A DNA stretch of 64,000 nucleotides. Source: Pontibacter virosus (GTDB taxonomy: Bacteria > Bacteroidota > Bacteroidia > Cytophagales > Hymenobacteraceae). The DNA is taken from positions 496,001-560,000 of the forward strand of contig NZ_QEKI01000001.1 of the NCBI RefSeq assembly GCF_003096355.1. The letters run 5' to 3'. Below are positions 54,024-62,259 of the stretch, in pieces; the first letter of the stretch is position 1; every line of letters begins with the position of its first letter. The notes under the pieces were generated by a model, which saw nothing but the letters and a program-made list of their open reading frames with translations, was not told where the DNA came from and did not search any database. Made by a program: the position numbers and the translations under genes.

Positions 54024-54359
54024 ATGAAAACAACTTTAACTGTATGCATGTTGGCCCTCTTTGCCAGCCTTGCTGCCTGCAATAGCGAACAGAGGAGCAT
54101 GGAAGTGGACGGTTCTGAAGCTACCGTCGCCAGCGAAACCGGAGAGCTTCCGGCAGACGTGCTGTATGCGACCAGACCCCTGATGGGTGGCGAGGTATAC
54201 AGAACAGCCAGCTTTCAGGCCAGCAGCCTGCTCCACTTTGACACTACGCAGCTTATCCAGGTGCTCGACACTTCGGACGTGATGTTTGTGAAAGCCCGTG
54301 TGCACCGCGACACCGCTGCTTATACCGGTTTTGTTTCCAAGGCTATCCTGCCGGAATAA
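54024..54359 (+). CDS. Small hypothetical lipoprotein
   Basis: The 111-residue protein has a lipoprotein signal (LFASLAACNSE, lipid Cys at residue 19), then a linker and a strand-rich domain of about 65 residues (LYATRPLMGGEVYRT, VMFVKARVH, AAYTGFVSKAIL). The last part resembles a bacterial SH3 domain, but I cannot confirm that. It has a strong terminator downstream. Confidence 0.65.
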   Translation: MKTTLTVCMLALFASLAACNSEQRSMEVDGSEATVASETGELPADVLYATRPLMGGEVYRTASFQASSLLHFDTTQLIQVLDTSDVMFVKARVHRDTAAYTGFVSKAILPE

Positions 54360-54372
54360 TTCCCTTATACAT

Positions 54373-54420
54373 AAAAACAACAAAGGCCGCTCTGTGTGCA
54401 GAGCGGCCTTTGTTGTTTTT
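54373..54420. terminator. Long bidirectional terminator
   Basis: A perfect 22-bp stem (left arm 54373-54394, right arm 54399-54420; core AAAGGCCGCTCTG) with a 4-base loop lies between convergent genes and has T-runs on both strands. Confidence 0.92.
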
Positions 54421-54431
54421 ATGCATGTTTC

Positions 54432-54800
54432 TTACTTCACTACAACCCGTCTAACAGAACTGTAGCCATCGGCTTCTATCTTAACATAGTACAGCCCCTT
54501 GGCCAGCCGGGTCAGGTCTACGGTCTTAGTTGTGTGGATGTCCGGGCGGCTAATCACCTCCTGATACACCTCGTTCCCAATCACATTCAAAATGCGCAAC
54601 TCCACCTGCTGGGTATTAAGCTGGGCAAACGAAATTGTAAAAACCCCGTTGTTGGGGTTAGGATAAATAGCAACCTCTTTTTCCTGTTGCTCCAGGCTCT
54701 TGTTCTTTGTATCGGTTTGTCCCTGTGCAGGCTCGCGTACCTGGGCCTGTGCCAGTAAAACTGCCATAGAGAAAAAGAGAGTAAGTATAATTTGTTTCAT
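54432..54800 (-). CDS. Minimal T9SS type A sorting-domain protein
   Basis: The 122-residue protein is a signal peptide (MKQIILTLFFSMAVLLAQAQ), a 25-residue polar linker, and a type A T9SS sorting domain (VAIYPNPNNGVFTISF, LRILNVIGNEVY, LAKGLYYVKIEADG, VRRVVVK). There is no room for a cargo domain. It may be a tiny surface protein, a decoy substrate, or a remnant of a larger gene; the intact start argues against recent truncation. Confidence 0.85.
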   Translation of the reverse strand: MKQIILTLFFSMAVLLAQAQVREPAQGQTDTKNKSLEQQEKEVAIYPNPNNGVFTISFAQLNTQQVELRILNVIGNEVYQEVISRPDIHTTKTVDLTRLAKGLYYVKIEADGYSSVRRVVVK

Positions 54801-54961
54801 ATTGAAAATTAAGATCTTGTCCTTGTAAGTATATACAAAAGTTGTTCCATATTGTTAACGTTTGGAGCAATAATTTGTTCTTGCATTTTACGCGCTAAAT
54901 CAGATGCTTTCACCAACTAACAGAAAGTTTTTTAGGACTTAAACCATACAGCCTGTCAATT

Positions 54962-56071
54962 ATGCAGATAGCCGTTATCGGAGGTGGGCTTGCGGGGCTG
55001 ACCAGTGCCATCGCGCTGGCCGGCCAGGGACTTTCTGTGACGCTGATCGAAAAAAAGTCCTACCCCTTGCATAAGGTATGCGGCGAGTACGTTTCAAACG
55101 AAGTGCTGCCTTATCTGCGTAGCATCGGAGCCGACCCGGCGGCACTTCAACCGGCCACAATTTCCCGCTTTATGCTCACCTCCCCCAAGGGCGTTATGCT
55201 GGAGTCGCCGCTCGACTTGGGCGGATTCGGAGTGAGCCGCTATACCTTTGATCAGTATCTTTACCAGGTGGCCCTGGCAAAGGGGGTGCAGGTACGGTTA
55301 CATACAACGGTGCAGGATGTGCAGTTTGCAGACGATCATTTTGTACTAAAATTATCTGATGGCGATACGCTTTCTGCTGAGGTGGCGCTGGGCACCTACG
55401 GCAAGCGCAGCACCCTCGACCGACAACTCAGTCGCTCCTTCTTTGCAAAGCGCTCCGCTTACATTGGCGTGAAGTACCACCTGCGCCTCGACATGCCCCC
55501 CGACCTGATCGCGCTTCATAATTTTCAGGATGGCTATGCCGGCATATCAGCCATAGAAGACGGGCGCTACTGTTTCTGTTACCTGACCACCCGGGAGAAT
55601 CTGCGCCGGCATGGGTCTATACCTGCCATGGAGCGGGCTGTTTTGCAGCAGAATCCGCACCTGCGCCGCATTTTTTCAGAAGCAGAGTTCCTGTACGATC
55701 ATCCTGAAGTCATAAACGAAATATCTTTTGCCACCAAAACCTGCGTGGAAAACCACATGCTCATGTGCGGCGATGCAGCCGGCATGATCACACCGCTTTG
55801 TGGCAACGGCATGGCCATGGCCATCCATGCGGGCAAGCTGGCGGCAGAGCAGGCGGTGCATTACTTCGAAAACGGCCGCAACCGCCAAGCCTTGGAAAGA
55901 GGCTATACCCTGACCTGGAAAAAGCAGTTTGAGCAGCGCCTGCAGGTAGGCCGTGCAGTGCAGCGACTGTTTGGAAACCCGCTGCTCTCGGAGGTGGCGG
56001 TGGGCACGCTGCGTTACCTGCCGGCAGCCGTACGCCTGATCATGCGCCAGACCCACGGGCAGCCTTTCTAA
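54962..56071 (+). CDS. FAD-dependent oxidoreductase of the type III PKS operon
   Basis: The 369-residue flavoprotein is of the geranylgeranyl reductase / PHBH-type group. Dinucleotide-binding GGGLAGLTSA is near residue 7, followed by KVCGEYVS, and the second FAD motif is MCGDAAGMITPLCGNGM near residue 263. It probably hydroxylates or oxidises the aromatic product of the polyketide synthase encoded next. The same trio (monooxygenase, type III PKS, methyltransferase) makes phenolic lipid quinones in the Streptomyces srs operon; here the product is unknown. The gap to the PKS gene is 182 bases. Confidence 0.87.
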   Translation: MQIAVIGGGLAGLTSAIALAGQGLSVTLIEKKSYPLHKVCGEYVSNEVLPYLRSIGADPAALQPATISRFMLTSPKGVMLESPLDLGGFGVSRYTFDQYLYQVALAKGVQVRLHTTVQDVQFADDHFVLKLSDGDTLSAEVALGTYGKRSTLDRQLSRSFFAKRSAYIGVKYHLRLDMPPDLIALHNFQDGYAGISAIEDGRYCFCYLTTRENLRRHGSIPAMERAVLQQNPHLRRIFSEAEFLYDHPEVINEISFATKTCVENHMLMCGDAAGMITPLCGNGMAMAIHAGKLAAEQAVHYFENGRNRQALERGYTLTWKKQFEQRLQVGRAVQRLFGNPLLSEVAVGTLRYLPAAVRLIMRQTHGQPF

Positions 56072-56253
56072 TCCTCTACATCTTAAAACGGCCGCTTTCG
56101 TACTTATCCAAACCTGTGGCTGCATCTTTTTATAGGAAAAGCACAAACATAGTGTTTGCCCGCCTGTTGCTGCTATGCTTCCATCAGTCAGGCAAGACGC
56201 AGGTATAGCAACCCTATTGCTTTGAAACGAATTCTTAGAACACACACCAGCTT

Positions 56254-57375
56254 ATGAAAAGCTATATATGCGGTATCGGCACGGCTAATCCCCCAAACAA
56301 AATCCCGCAGATGCAGGTAGCTGACTTTATGGCCGCGGCCCACCAACTCGATGAACAAGGTAGTCGCAAACTTAAGGCACTTTACCGTGTGTCAGGTATA
56401 GGGCAGCGCTACAGCGTGCTCGAAGACTTTACCCGCCAGAACGGTGACTTCACTTTCTTCCCCAACACCCACGACCTGGAGCCTTTCCCCACGGTGCAGA
56501 AACGCATGGAGGTATACCGCAAGCATGCCCTCGACCTGTCGGAGCAGGCCGTGCGCAATTGCCTGGATCAGGTGAGCGATACTTCCCTGCAGAGCCTGAC
56601 GCACCTGATCACGGTGAGCTGCACCGGCATGTATGCCCCTGGCCTCGACATTGAGCTCGTAGAGCGGCTGGGACTGAACTCATGCGTGCAGCGCACTGCC
56701 GTTAATTTCATGGGCTGCTACGCCGCCTTCAATGCCATCAAACTGGCCGACGCCATCTGCAAAGCCGATCCGAGCGCAAGGGTCATGCTGGTGTGCACCG
56801 AGATCTGCACCATCCATTTCCAGAAGAACCCGGAGCAGGACCACCTGGTGTCGAACGCGCTGTTTGGCGATGGCGCGGCGGCGGTGCTGATGCAGGGTCA
56901 ACCCTGCCAGGAGGTGAGCCTCGAGCTGCAGTCCTTCCACTGCGACCTGGCACCGGCCGGCAAGCGCGAAATGGCCTGGCACATCGGCGACACGGGCTTC
57001 GAGATGACCCTCTCCTCCTACGTGCCCGACCTGATCAAAAGCGGCATCAAACAACTGACTGAGCGTTTGCTGCAAGGGCTCCGTACCACGGTGTCGGAAA
57101 TCAAGCTGTTTGCCATACATCCCGGTGGGCGCCGCATACTGGAGGTGATAGAACAGGAGCTGGGTATGACGCGCGACGACAACCGATTCGCCTACCGCGT
57201 GCTGCACGAGTTCGGCAACATGTCGTCGGCCACTGTGCTCTTTGTGCTCAAGGAACTGATGGCGAGCCTGACCATGCAGGAAAAAGACGAGCCGGTGCTG
57301 AGTTTTGCCTTTGGCCCCGGCCTGACATTGGAATCGATGTTACTGAAGGTGCACTATGCTGAAGCAAAGGTCTAA
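56254..57375 (+). CDS. Type III polyketide synthase (chalcone/stilbene synthase family)
   Basis: The 373-residue enzyme carries the full catalytic triad of type III PKS: Cys155 in NFMGCYAAF, His289 in FAIHPGGRRIL and Asn322 in EFGNMSSATVLF, plus the FGPGLTLE loop near the C-terminus. It condenses a fatty or other acyl-CoA with malonyl-CoA units, probably to an alkyl-resorcinol or alkyl-pyrone. It overlaps the following methyltransferase gene by 20 bases, so the two are translationally linked. Confidence 0.93.
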   Translation: MKSYICGIGTANPPNKIPQMQVADFMAAAHQLDEQGSRKLKALYRVSGIGQRYSVLEDFTRQNGDFTFFPNTHDLEPFPTVQKRMEVYRKHALDLSEQAVRNCLDQVSDTSLQSLTHLITVSCTGMYAPGLDIELVERLGLNSCVQRTAVNFMGCYAAFNAIKLADAICKADPSARVMLVCTEICTIHFQKNPEQDHLVSNALFGDGAAAVLMQGQPCQEVSLELQSFHCDLAPAGKREMAWHIGDTGFEMTLSSYVPDLIKSGIKQLTERLLQGLRTTVSEIKLFAIHPGGRRILEVIEQELGMTRDDNRFAYRVLHEFGNMSSATVLFVLKELMASLTMQEKDEPVLSFAFGPGLTLESMLLKVHYAEAKV

Positions 57376-58057
57376 CCAAGCCGAACTGATGGACGACCTC
57401 AGCTTGTCAGGTGACGAGCTGCGGCGCAACCTCGAAGAACTGGAAGTGATCAACACCTGGCTGGGTGGGTATAAAGTAGTGCTTGATGCGCTGGAGCAGC
57501 TGCTTGCTGGATATAAGGGTCCGCCCTTGCGCCTGGCCGACATTGGCTGCGGCGGCGGTGACACGCTTCGACACATTGCCAAGTGGGCCCGCCGAAAGAA
57601 TATCCCGCTGCAGCTTACAGGTATAGACGCCAACGACTTTATGGTGCGGTACGCCCGGCAGCGCTGCGGTGGCTTCCCTGAAATAGAACTGGTGCAGCAT
57701 GATGTGTTTTCGGAGAGTTTTCAACGGCAGCAGTACGACATAATCGTCTGCAGCCTCTTCTGCCATCACTTTACTGATGAGCAACTCGTGAGTATGTTCC
57801 GGCAACTGCACCAACAGGCGGGTACAGCCGTCATCGTCAACGACCTGCACCGGCACTGGCTGGCTTACCATTCCATCAAGTGGCTCACAAAAGCTTTTTC
57901 TGATTCGCACCTGGTCAGGCACGATGCGCCCCTCTCGGTGTGGCGGGCATTCCGGCGGGAGGAACTGGGCCGTTTGGTGCAGGAGGCAGGTATAGACAGG
58001 TATAGTCTGCGCTGGATGTGGGCATTCCGGTGGCAGCTCCTTTTGAAAAAAGCCTAA
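57356..58057 (+). CDS. SAM-dependent methyltransferase of the type III PKS operon
   Basis: The 233-residue protein is a class I methyltransferase: motif I LADIGCGGGDTL near residue 61, acidic loop GIDAND near 87, motif IV YDIIVCSLFCHHF near 127. It likely methylates the phenolic or ring product of the PKS. Its ATG lies inside the PKS gene. Near its end two AGGTATA motifs occur 10 bases apart (57988 and 57998). Confidence 0.88.
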   Translation: MLKQRSNQAELMDDLSLSGDELRRNLEELEVINTWLGGYKVVLDALEQLLAGYKGPPLRLADIGCGGGDTLRHIAKWARRKNIPLQLTGIDANDFMVRYARQRCGGFPEIELVQHDVFSESFQRQQYDIIVCSLFCHHFTDEQLVSMFRQLHQQAGTAVIVNDLHRHWLAYHSIKWLTKAFSDSHLVRHDAPLSVWRAFRREELGRLVQEAGIDRYSLRWMWAFRWQLLLKKA

Positions 58058-58096
58058 CAATTAGTATCTTAACTGGGTATACAAACCTACTCCCTT

Positions 58097-58273
58097 ATGA
58101 TGCGACGGATCAACATGCCTTACCTGCTTTCGGTGCTGCTGGCTGCAGTGGCGTTTTATTTCGCCTGGTCGCGCGAGTTTGTGACGAATGCATGGCTGGC
58201 ACTGGCCCTTATTGCTACGCTGCAACCGGCTATTTACCTGGTGCTGCGGCACGCCCGCAACAGGTATAGCTGA
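58097..58273 (+). CDS. Small two-span membrane protein, end of PKS operon
   Basis: This 58-residue protein starts at ATG 58097 (MMRRINMPYLLSVLLAAV) and has two hydrophobic stretches (about 8-24 and 33-50) with a basic end (RHARNRYS). It is 39 bases after the methyltransferase and on the same strand, so it may belong to the operon, perhaps as a membrane anchor. I do not recognise it. Confidence 0.55.
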   Translation: MMRRINMPYLLSVLLAAVAFYFAWSREFVTNAWLALALIATLQPAIYLVLRHARNRYS

Positions 58274-58296
58274 ATCGCTCACTTAACCCTTTTAAC

Positions 58297-58509
58297 ATGA
58301 ACAAAAGCACGCTTAATTTCTGGATACTATTCATTGTCTCCATCATCGTCTCAGCCCTGATCATCTCTATTTTTGTCAAGGTGCTCAAGATTACACTGTT
58401 TGTGATTTTGGTGCTTGTACTGGCTCCGATCATTTACATAGCGCTCAAGCTGCTGCTCCCCGGTGCCAAAGGCAAGAGCGAAGACGATAAGCTCAAGTCC
58501 AGACCCTAG
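58297..58509 (+). CDS. Small two-span membrane protein, unknown
   Basis: The 70-residue protein has two hydrophobic helices (about 8-27 and 31-54) and a charged tail (KGKSEDDKLKSRP). It follows the 58-residue gene after 23 bases and may share its transcript. The stop lies two bases from the end of the convergent deacetylase gene. No family is recognised. Confidence 0.55.
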   Translation: MNKSTLNFWILFIVSIIVSALIISIFVKVLKITLFVILVLVLAPIIYIALKLLLPGAKGKSEDDKLKSRP

Positions 58510-58511
58510 TC

Positions 58512-59414
58512 TTAGAAAAAGAGCTGCTGCGCCAGCCGGAAGGTGTTGGCGTGCGCTTCTACAATGTGCGCGATCTGTTTGGAGTAGCCCCCGCCCATGC
58601 TTACTGTGACAGGTATACGGTGGCGTGCGCAGGACTCCAGCACCATGCGGTCGCGCTCTTTGCAGCCGGCTATGCTCATACCCAGCTTCCCAAGCTTGTC
58701 AGTGGCCACCACATCCACCCCCGACTGAAAGAATACAAACTCCGGCTCCTGCTCGTCCAGCAGCCGCGGCAGGTGCTCCCTTAGTAGTTTCAGGTAAGTT
58801 TTGTCGTCTGTGCCCTCCGCCAGCGGTACATCCAGGTCCGACTGCTCTTTGTGGAAAGGGTAGTTGTGCCCACCGTGCATGCTGAAAGTAAATACCCGCG
58901 GCTCGTTTCGGAAGATCTGCGCTGTGCCGTTTCCCTGGTGCACGTCTAGATCCACTACCAGCACTTTTTTGATGCCCTTATACCGGAGCAAGTGATTGGC
59001 GGCGATGGCAATGTCGTTGAGCAAACAGAAACCCTCTCCCCGATCCGTAAACGCGTGGTGCGTGCCGCCCGCTATGTTCATCCCAACACCAAACTCCAGC
59101 GCAAACAGGGATGCCTGCAACGTGCCGTTCATGATCACCACCTCCCGCTGCACCAGTTGCTCTGAAAGTGGAAAGCCTGTTTTGCGGATTTCCGACGGAC
59201 TCAGCTCGAGGTTGCGCAGGCGCTGCCAGTACGTGGCATCGTGGGTATCGAGGATGTACTGCTCTTCGAGCGGCTCGGGGGCAAAGAGGTTGTCTTGCGT
59301 GATGGTACCTTCGTAGAGCAGTTGCTCAGGCAGCAGGTCATATTTAGCCATTGGGAAGCGATGCCCTTCAGGCAGGGAATGGGCGAATATCTCAGACCAG
59401 GCAATTTTAAGCAT
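58512..59414 (-). CDS. Histone deacetylase family protein
   Basis: The 300-residue enzyme belongs to the arginase/deacetylase superfamily, class IV-like. Zinc ligands and catalytic residues are visible: GGTHHAFTDRGEGFCLLND (His pair), VVDLDVHQGNGTAQ (Asp and His ligands), SMHGGHNYPF, and FQSGVDVVATDKLG (Asp). The C-terminal SMGGGYSK is typical. Bacterial members remove acetyl groups from small polyamines or lysines. It converges with the small membrane protein gene. Confidence 0.93.
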   Translation of the reverse strand: MLKIAWSEIFAHSLPEGHRFPMAKYDLLPEQLLYEGTITQDNLFAPEPLEEQYILDTHDATYWQRLRNLELSPSEIRKTGFPLSEQLVQREVVIMNGTLQASLFALEFGVGMNIAGGTHHAFTDRGEGFCLLNDIAIAANHLLRYKGIKKVLVVDLDVHQGNGTAQIFRNEPRVFTFSMHGGHNYPFHKEQSDLDVPLAEGTDDKTYLKLLREHLPRLLDEQEPEFVFFQSGVDVVATDKLGKLGMSIAGCKERDRMVLESCARHRIPVTVSMGGGYSKQIAHIVEAHANTFRLAQQLFF

Positions 59415-59976
59415 AATGTAAAATTAACATTTATCCACCGTGTCTGGTTTATCCACCCACGCATTTTTCCTTTCACACTGGCACCTGTAGCTGCATCCAA
59501 AGTCAAATTAAAGTTTCCCCCCTAACACACTTTTTGCTGCTTACTCCTGATTTTCAGTGCAATTATGTGCACACAACATTATGTAAAACACCCTATGCAC
59601 ACAGGTGCATAAATTCTTGAAACCCTATATAATTGCCCATAAAAGGCGATTCAGAATGTGAAAAAATGTGGATAACCATGTTGATTAAGGTGAATTATCC
59701 ACCATTTCATGTTAACTCTATGTTAATTTCAGGTAAATTTTAATCAAACTACCTCCTGTGAAGTCACCTCCTCAGTGGCGGCTACCCACCGAGAAGTCCA
59801 ATAAACGAGCGGCGTTCCTTGCAACTCAGCAAGCTAAAGGCTATACCTGTAAGCCTCGTCTGAAGTAACAGGCAACCTTTGTTATTTAAAAACGATATAT
59901 AGTAATTCATATATAAAATCTTGTGCCTGACCCCGGGCCGCCAAAGACCCTAATAAAAAACCAACCAGTCAAAACA
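59415..59976. other. AT-rich intergenic region with DnaA-box-like cluster
   Basis: No gene is supported in 562 bases. Four DnaA-box-like sequences lie in 59431-59703: TTATCCACC (59431), TTATCCACC (59449), TGTGGATAA (59667, the perfect reverse of TTATCCACA) and TTATCCACC (59695). A/T-rich tracts lie between and after them, with an inverted repeat TATGCAC-ACAG-GTGCATA near 59593. It could be a replication-origin-like or DnaA-regulated site. Confidence 0.45.
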
Positions 59977-60606
59977 ATGAAAAAACACATACTACTTTTA
60001 ATGGCTCTTATGTTCTCTTTTGGCGCCTTCGCTCAATCTGAGTACGGCCCCTCAACAGGACAGCAGAACCACAATCTGTTTAGCGGCACCGGCACCAATG
60101 CAGGCTTCGGCATAAAGGGCGGTGTCAACTTCGCCACCCTCCGCGGCAGCGACAAAGACGTGCTGGGTAACTTCAGCGGCCTCACCACTTTCCATGCCGG
60201 TGTGTATACCCAGTTTTCGCTGGGCAATACTTTCTCTATACAGCCAGAGGCGCTTTACTCCCGCAAAGGCATCGAGCGCAACGACTCCACCTTCCGTTTC
60301 GACTACCTGGAAGTTCCGGTTCTGGCCGTGTTTAACATCACGGAGACGGTGAGTGTACACTTTGGTCCACAGGTAGGCATCCTGATGTCGGCTAAAGAAG
60401 ACGACACGGAAGTGAACATAGAGCCGCTCAACACTTTTGCCTACGGTATAGCGGCCGGTGCTGAGGCGCGTTTGAGTATCTTCAGACTGGGTGCCCGCTA
60501 CAACCTGGGGCTGGAGGACCTTCGCAAAGAAAATAACCAGGGACAGAAAATAAACCAGGACATCAAGCACGGTGTGTTCCAGGTATACCTGGGCCTTGGC
60601 TTTTAG
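59977..60606 (+). CDS. Porin-family outer membrane beta-barrel protein
   Basis: The product (209 residues from this ATG) has a signal peptide ending GAFAQ and then the PF13568-type barrel pattern: FGIKGGVNFATLRGSD, FHAGVYTQFSLGN, FSIQPEALYSRKGIE, YLEVPVLAVFNI, LGARYNLGLEDL and a C-terminal YLGLGF ending in Phe. It sits in the outer membrane with unknown cargo. The palindrome CCAGGTATACCTGG lies in the last coding bases. An upstream start would lengthen the signal region and is rejected. Confidence 0.9.
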   Translation: MKKHILLLMALMFSFGAFAQSEYGPSTGQQNHNLFSGTGTNAGFGIKGGVNFATLRGSDKDVLGNFSGLTTFHAGVYTQFSLGNTFSIQPEALYSRKGIERNDSTFRFDYLEVPVLAVFNITETVSVHFGPQVGILMSAKEDDTEVNIEPLNTFAYGIAAGAEARLSIFRLGARYNLGLEDLRKENNQGQKINQDIKHGVFQVYLGLGF

Positions 60607-60638
60607 GGCATCACACCTCTCATAATCTCCTCTTAACT

Positions 60639-60669
60639 CAGGGACCTGGCAACGGGTCCCTGTTTTGTT
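60639..60669 (+). terminator. Terminator after the porin gene
   Basis: Arms CAGGGACC and GGTCCCTG are followed by TTTTGTTTG. Confidence 0.75.
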
Positions 60670-60785
60670 TGAAGCGCAGGTATAGGGCACGCTGTTTTAT
60701 CCCTTTGTTTATGGATGTCGTATTTTATAATGCCGGGATGACGCGAGAAAACACCCCTGTTTCGCCCGTCACAGCGCTTATACTT

Positions 60786-61508
60786 ATGAACACATATAAA
60801 CTGCAACCGCTCTATGCCCTGCTCTGGACCTTACTGGCATTTGCCGGTACGGCCTGCGACACCACTGTGAAAACGGACGAAGCCGAGATAGGCGCAGCCG
60901 TGCGCTTCCTGGCTCCGGCCAACCCCGACGAGACATTTAGGATCGATACCGCCAGGAGCACCGTCACGTGGATAGGCGCTAAAGTGACAGGCCGCCACAA
61001 TGGCCTCATACCTATCAGGGAGGGCACAGTCACGTGGCACAGCGGCACACCGCGTGGCGGAAAGGTGGTCTTCGATATGACAAAAGCGCGATCGGAGGAC
61101 AAGACCATTGACGAGGCGGGGAACACGAAGCTCACAAACCATCTGCGCTCTGCAGATTTTTTTGCCGTGGAGCAGCATCCCATTTCTTCTTTTGTGATCA
61201 CCTCCATTGTCCCGTATGACAGCACGGAGCGCCAGGAGGCACTTTCCCATGCAGGAAATACAAAACAGATGCGCATCAAAGATCCTAATCACAAAGTGAC
61301 AGGCAACCTCACGCTAAAAGATATCACCAGGAGCATCAGCTTTCCGGCTAAAATAGAGCTGGAGGACTCCGTTCTGCGCGCCAAGGCCAACTTCAACATC
61401 GACCGCACACACTGGAAGCTCACCTACGGGTCTGACCAATCACTCGGAAACAGGACGATCTACCCTGCCGTTAATATTGGACTTGACATAGTAGCATATC
61501 GCCAATAA
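60786..61508 (+). CDS. YceI family lipoprotein
   Basis: The product (240 residues from this ATG) has a lipoprotein signal (LLAFAGTACD). The YceI lipocalin-like domain follows: STVTWIGAKVTGRHNGLIPI, GKVVFDMTKARSEDK, LRSADFFAVEQHPISSFVITSI, VTGNLTLKDITRSISFPAKI. YceI proteins bind isoprenoid lipids in the periplasm. A longer start exists upstream but would hide the signal peptide. Confidence 0.92.
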   Translation: MNTYKLQPLYALLWTLLAFAGTACDTTVKTDEAEIGAAVRFLAPANPDETFRIDTARSTVTWIGAKVTGRHNGLIPIREGTVTWHSGTPRGGKVVFDMTKARSEDKTIDEAGNTKLTNHLRSADFFAVEQHPISSFVITSIVPYDSTERQEALSHAGNTKQMRIKDPNHKVTGNLTLKDITRSISFPAKIELEDSVLRAKANFNIDRTHWKLTYGSDQSLGNRTIYPAVNIGLDIVAYRQ

Positions 61509-61632
61509 GCTAACCAGCAAACACTTGCAGCTGCAATTGCGTTACAGCAATTGTACTGTTCCCACATTTATTGCAGTACGTCTATGCTAAACTCACCCGT
61601 GATACGTTCCTACACAAACCATTTGTGAACAT

Positions 61633-62181
61633 ATGATGAAAAAATACCTTTGCCTGTTGCCGCTTTTGCTCCTTTGCCTTACGGCCAACGCCCAGGGTAG
61701 TGCCATAGCGGCATTTAATTTAAAACAGGCAGAGACGCTGAAGTTCGGAATGCTGGCCCTGGGAATCTGGGCGCTTATCAACATTCTGATTAGCAGCATC
61801 AAACTGACTAAGTCGTCGCGCAACAAGCGTTTCTTTTTTCAAATGAACATCTACTGGAACATTGTGAACGTAATCATTGCAGGCGGCTCGCTCTATTACA
61901 TCCTGTCAGTAGACCCCGGCGCACGCACCTTGCCTGAATCCGTGGAATTTCATTTCTGGACCCTGAAGCTCCTATACCTGAGCATTGGCCTGGACCTGGC
62001 TTTTCTGATGCTGGCTGCCTATCTGAAAGAACGTTCGCTGAGTTCGCCAAAAGCGGAGCAGTACCTGGGCTATGGGCAATCGATCACGCTGCAAGCGCTG
62101 TTTCTGCTGGTGCTCGATATTACGTTGGTTGCGCTGTTGGAAGGCCGCGCCGATCAGTTGCTGCCCCTCATACAAGGCTAA
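61633..62181 (+). CDS. Membrane protein, possibly DUF6992
   Basis: The 182-residue protein has a signal peptide (LTANAQG), then four hydrophobic spans. The family DUF6992 is a possible match but I am not sure. It stands between YceI and a DJ-1 type gene and ends at a strong bidirectional terminator. Confidence 0.65.
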   Translation: MMKKYLCLLPLLLLCLTANAQGSAIAAFNLKQAETLKFGMLALGIWALINILISSIKLTKSSRNKRFFFQMNIYWNIVNVIIAGGSLYYILSVDPGARTLPESVEFHFWTLKLLYLSIGLDLAFLMLAAYLKERSLSSPKAEQYLGYGQSITLQALFLLVLDITLVALLEGRADQLLPLIQG

Positions 62182-62188
62182 AGTATAT

Positions 62189-62246
62189 GAAAATAGAAAC
62201 CGCCGCGCTATACCTGAACAGGTATAGCGCGGCGGTTTCTATTTTC
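62189..62246. terminator. 58-bp palindromic bidirectional terminator with inverted AGGTATA pair
   Basis: The left arm (62189-62216) and right arm (62219-62246) are perfect 28-bp reverse complements separated by AA. Each arm contains AAACCGCCGCGCTATACCTG or its reverse. It lies between convergent genes, with A-run and T-run at the two ends. Confidence 0.92.
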
Positions 62247-62259
62247 CAGTTAAGTACGT

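Noticed and set aside
54962..58057. Flexirubin or dialkylresorcinol (DarA/DarB) cluster
   Set aside because: No DarA or DarB type gene is present; the synthase here is a type III PKS.
59415..59976. Firm call of the chromosome origin
   Set aside because: There is no dnaA, no visible strand switch of genes, and the skew cannot be computed here; only an origin-like cluster is claimed.
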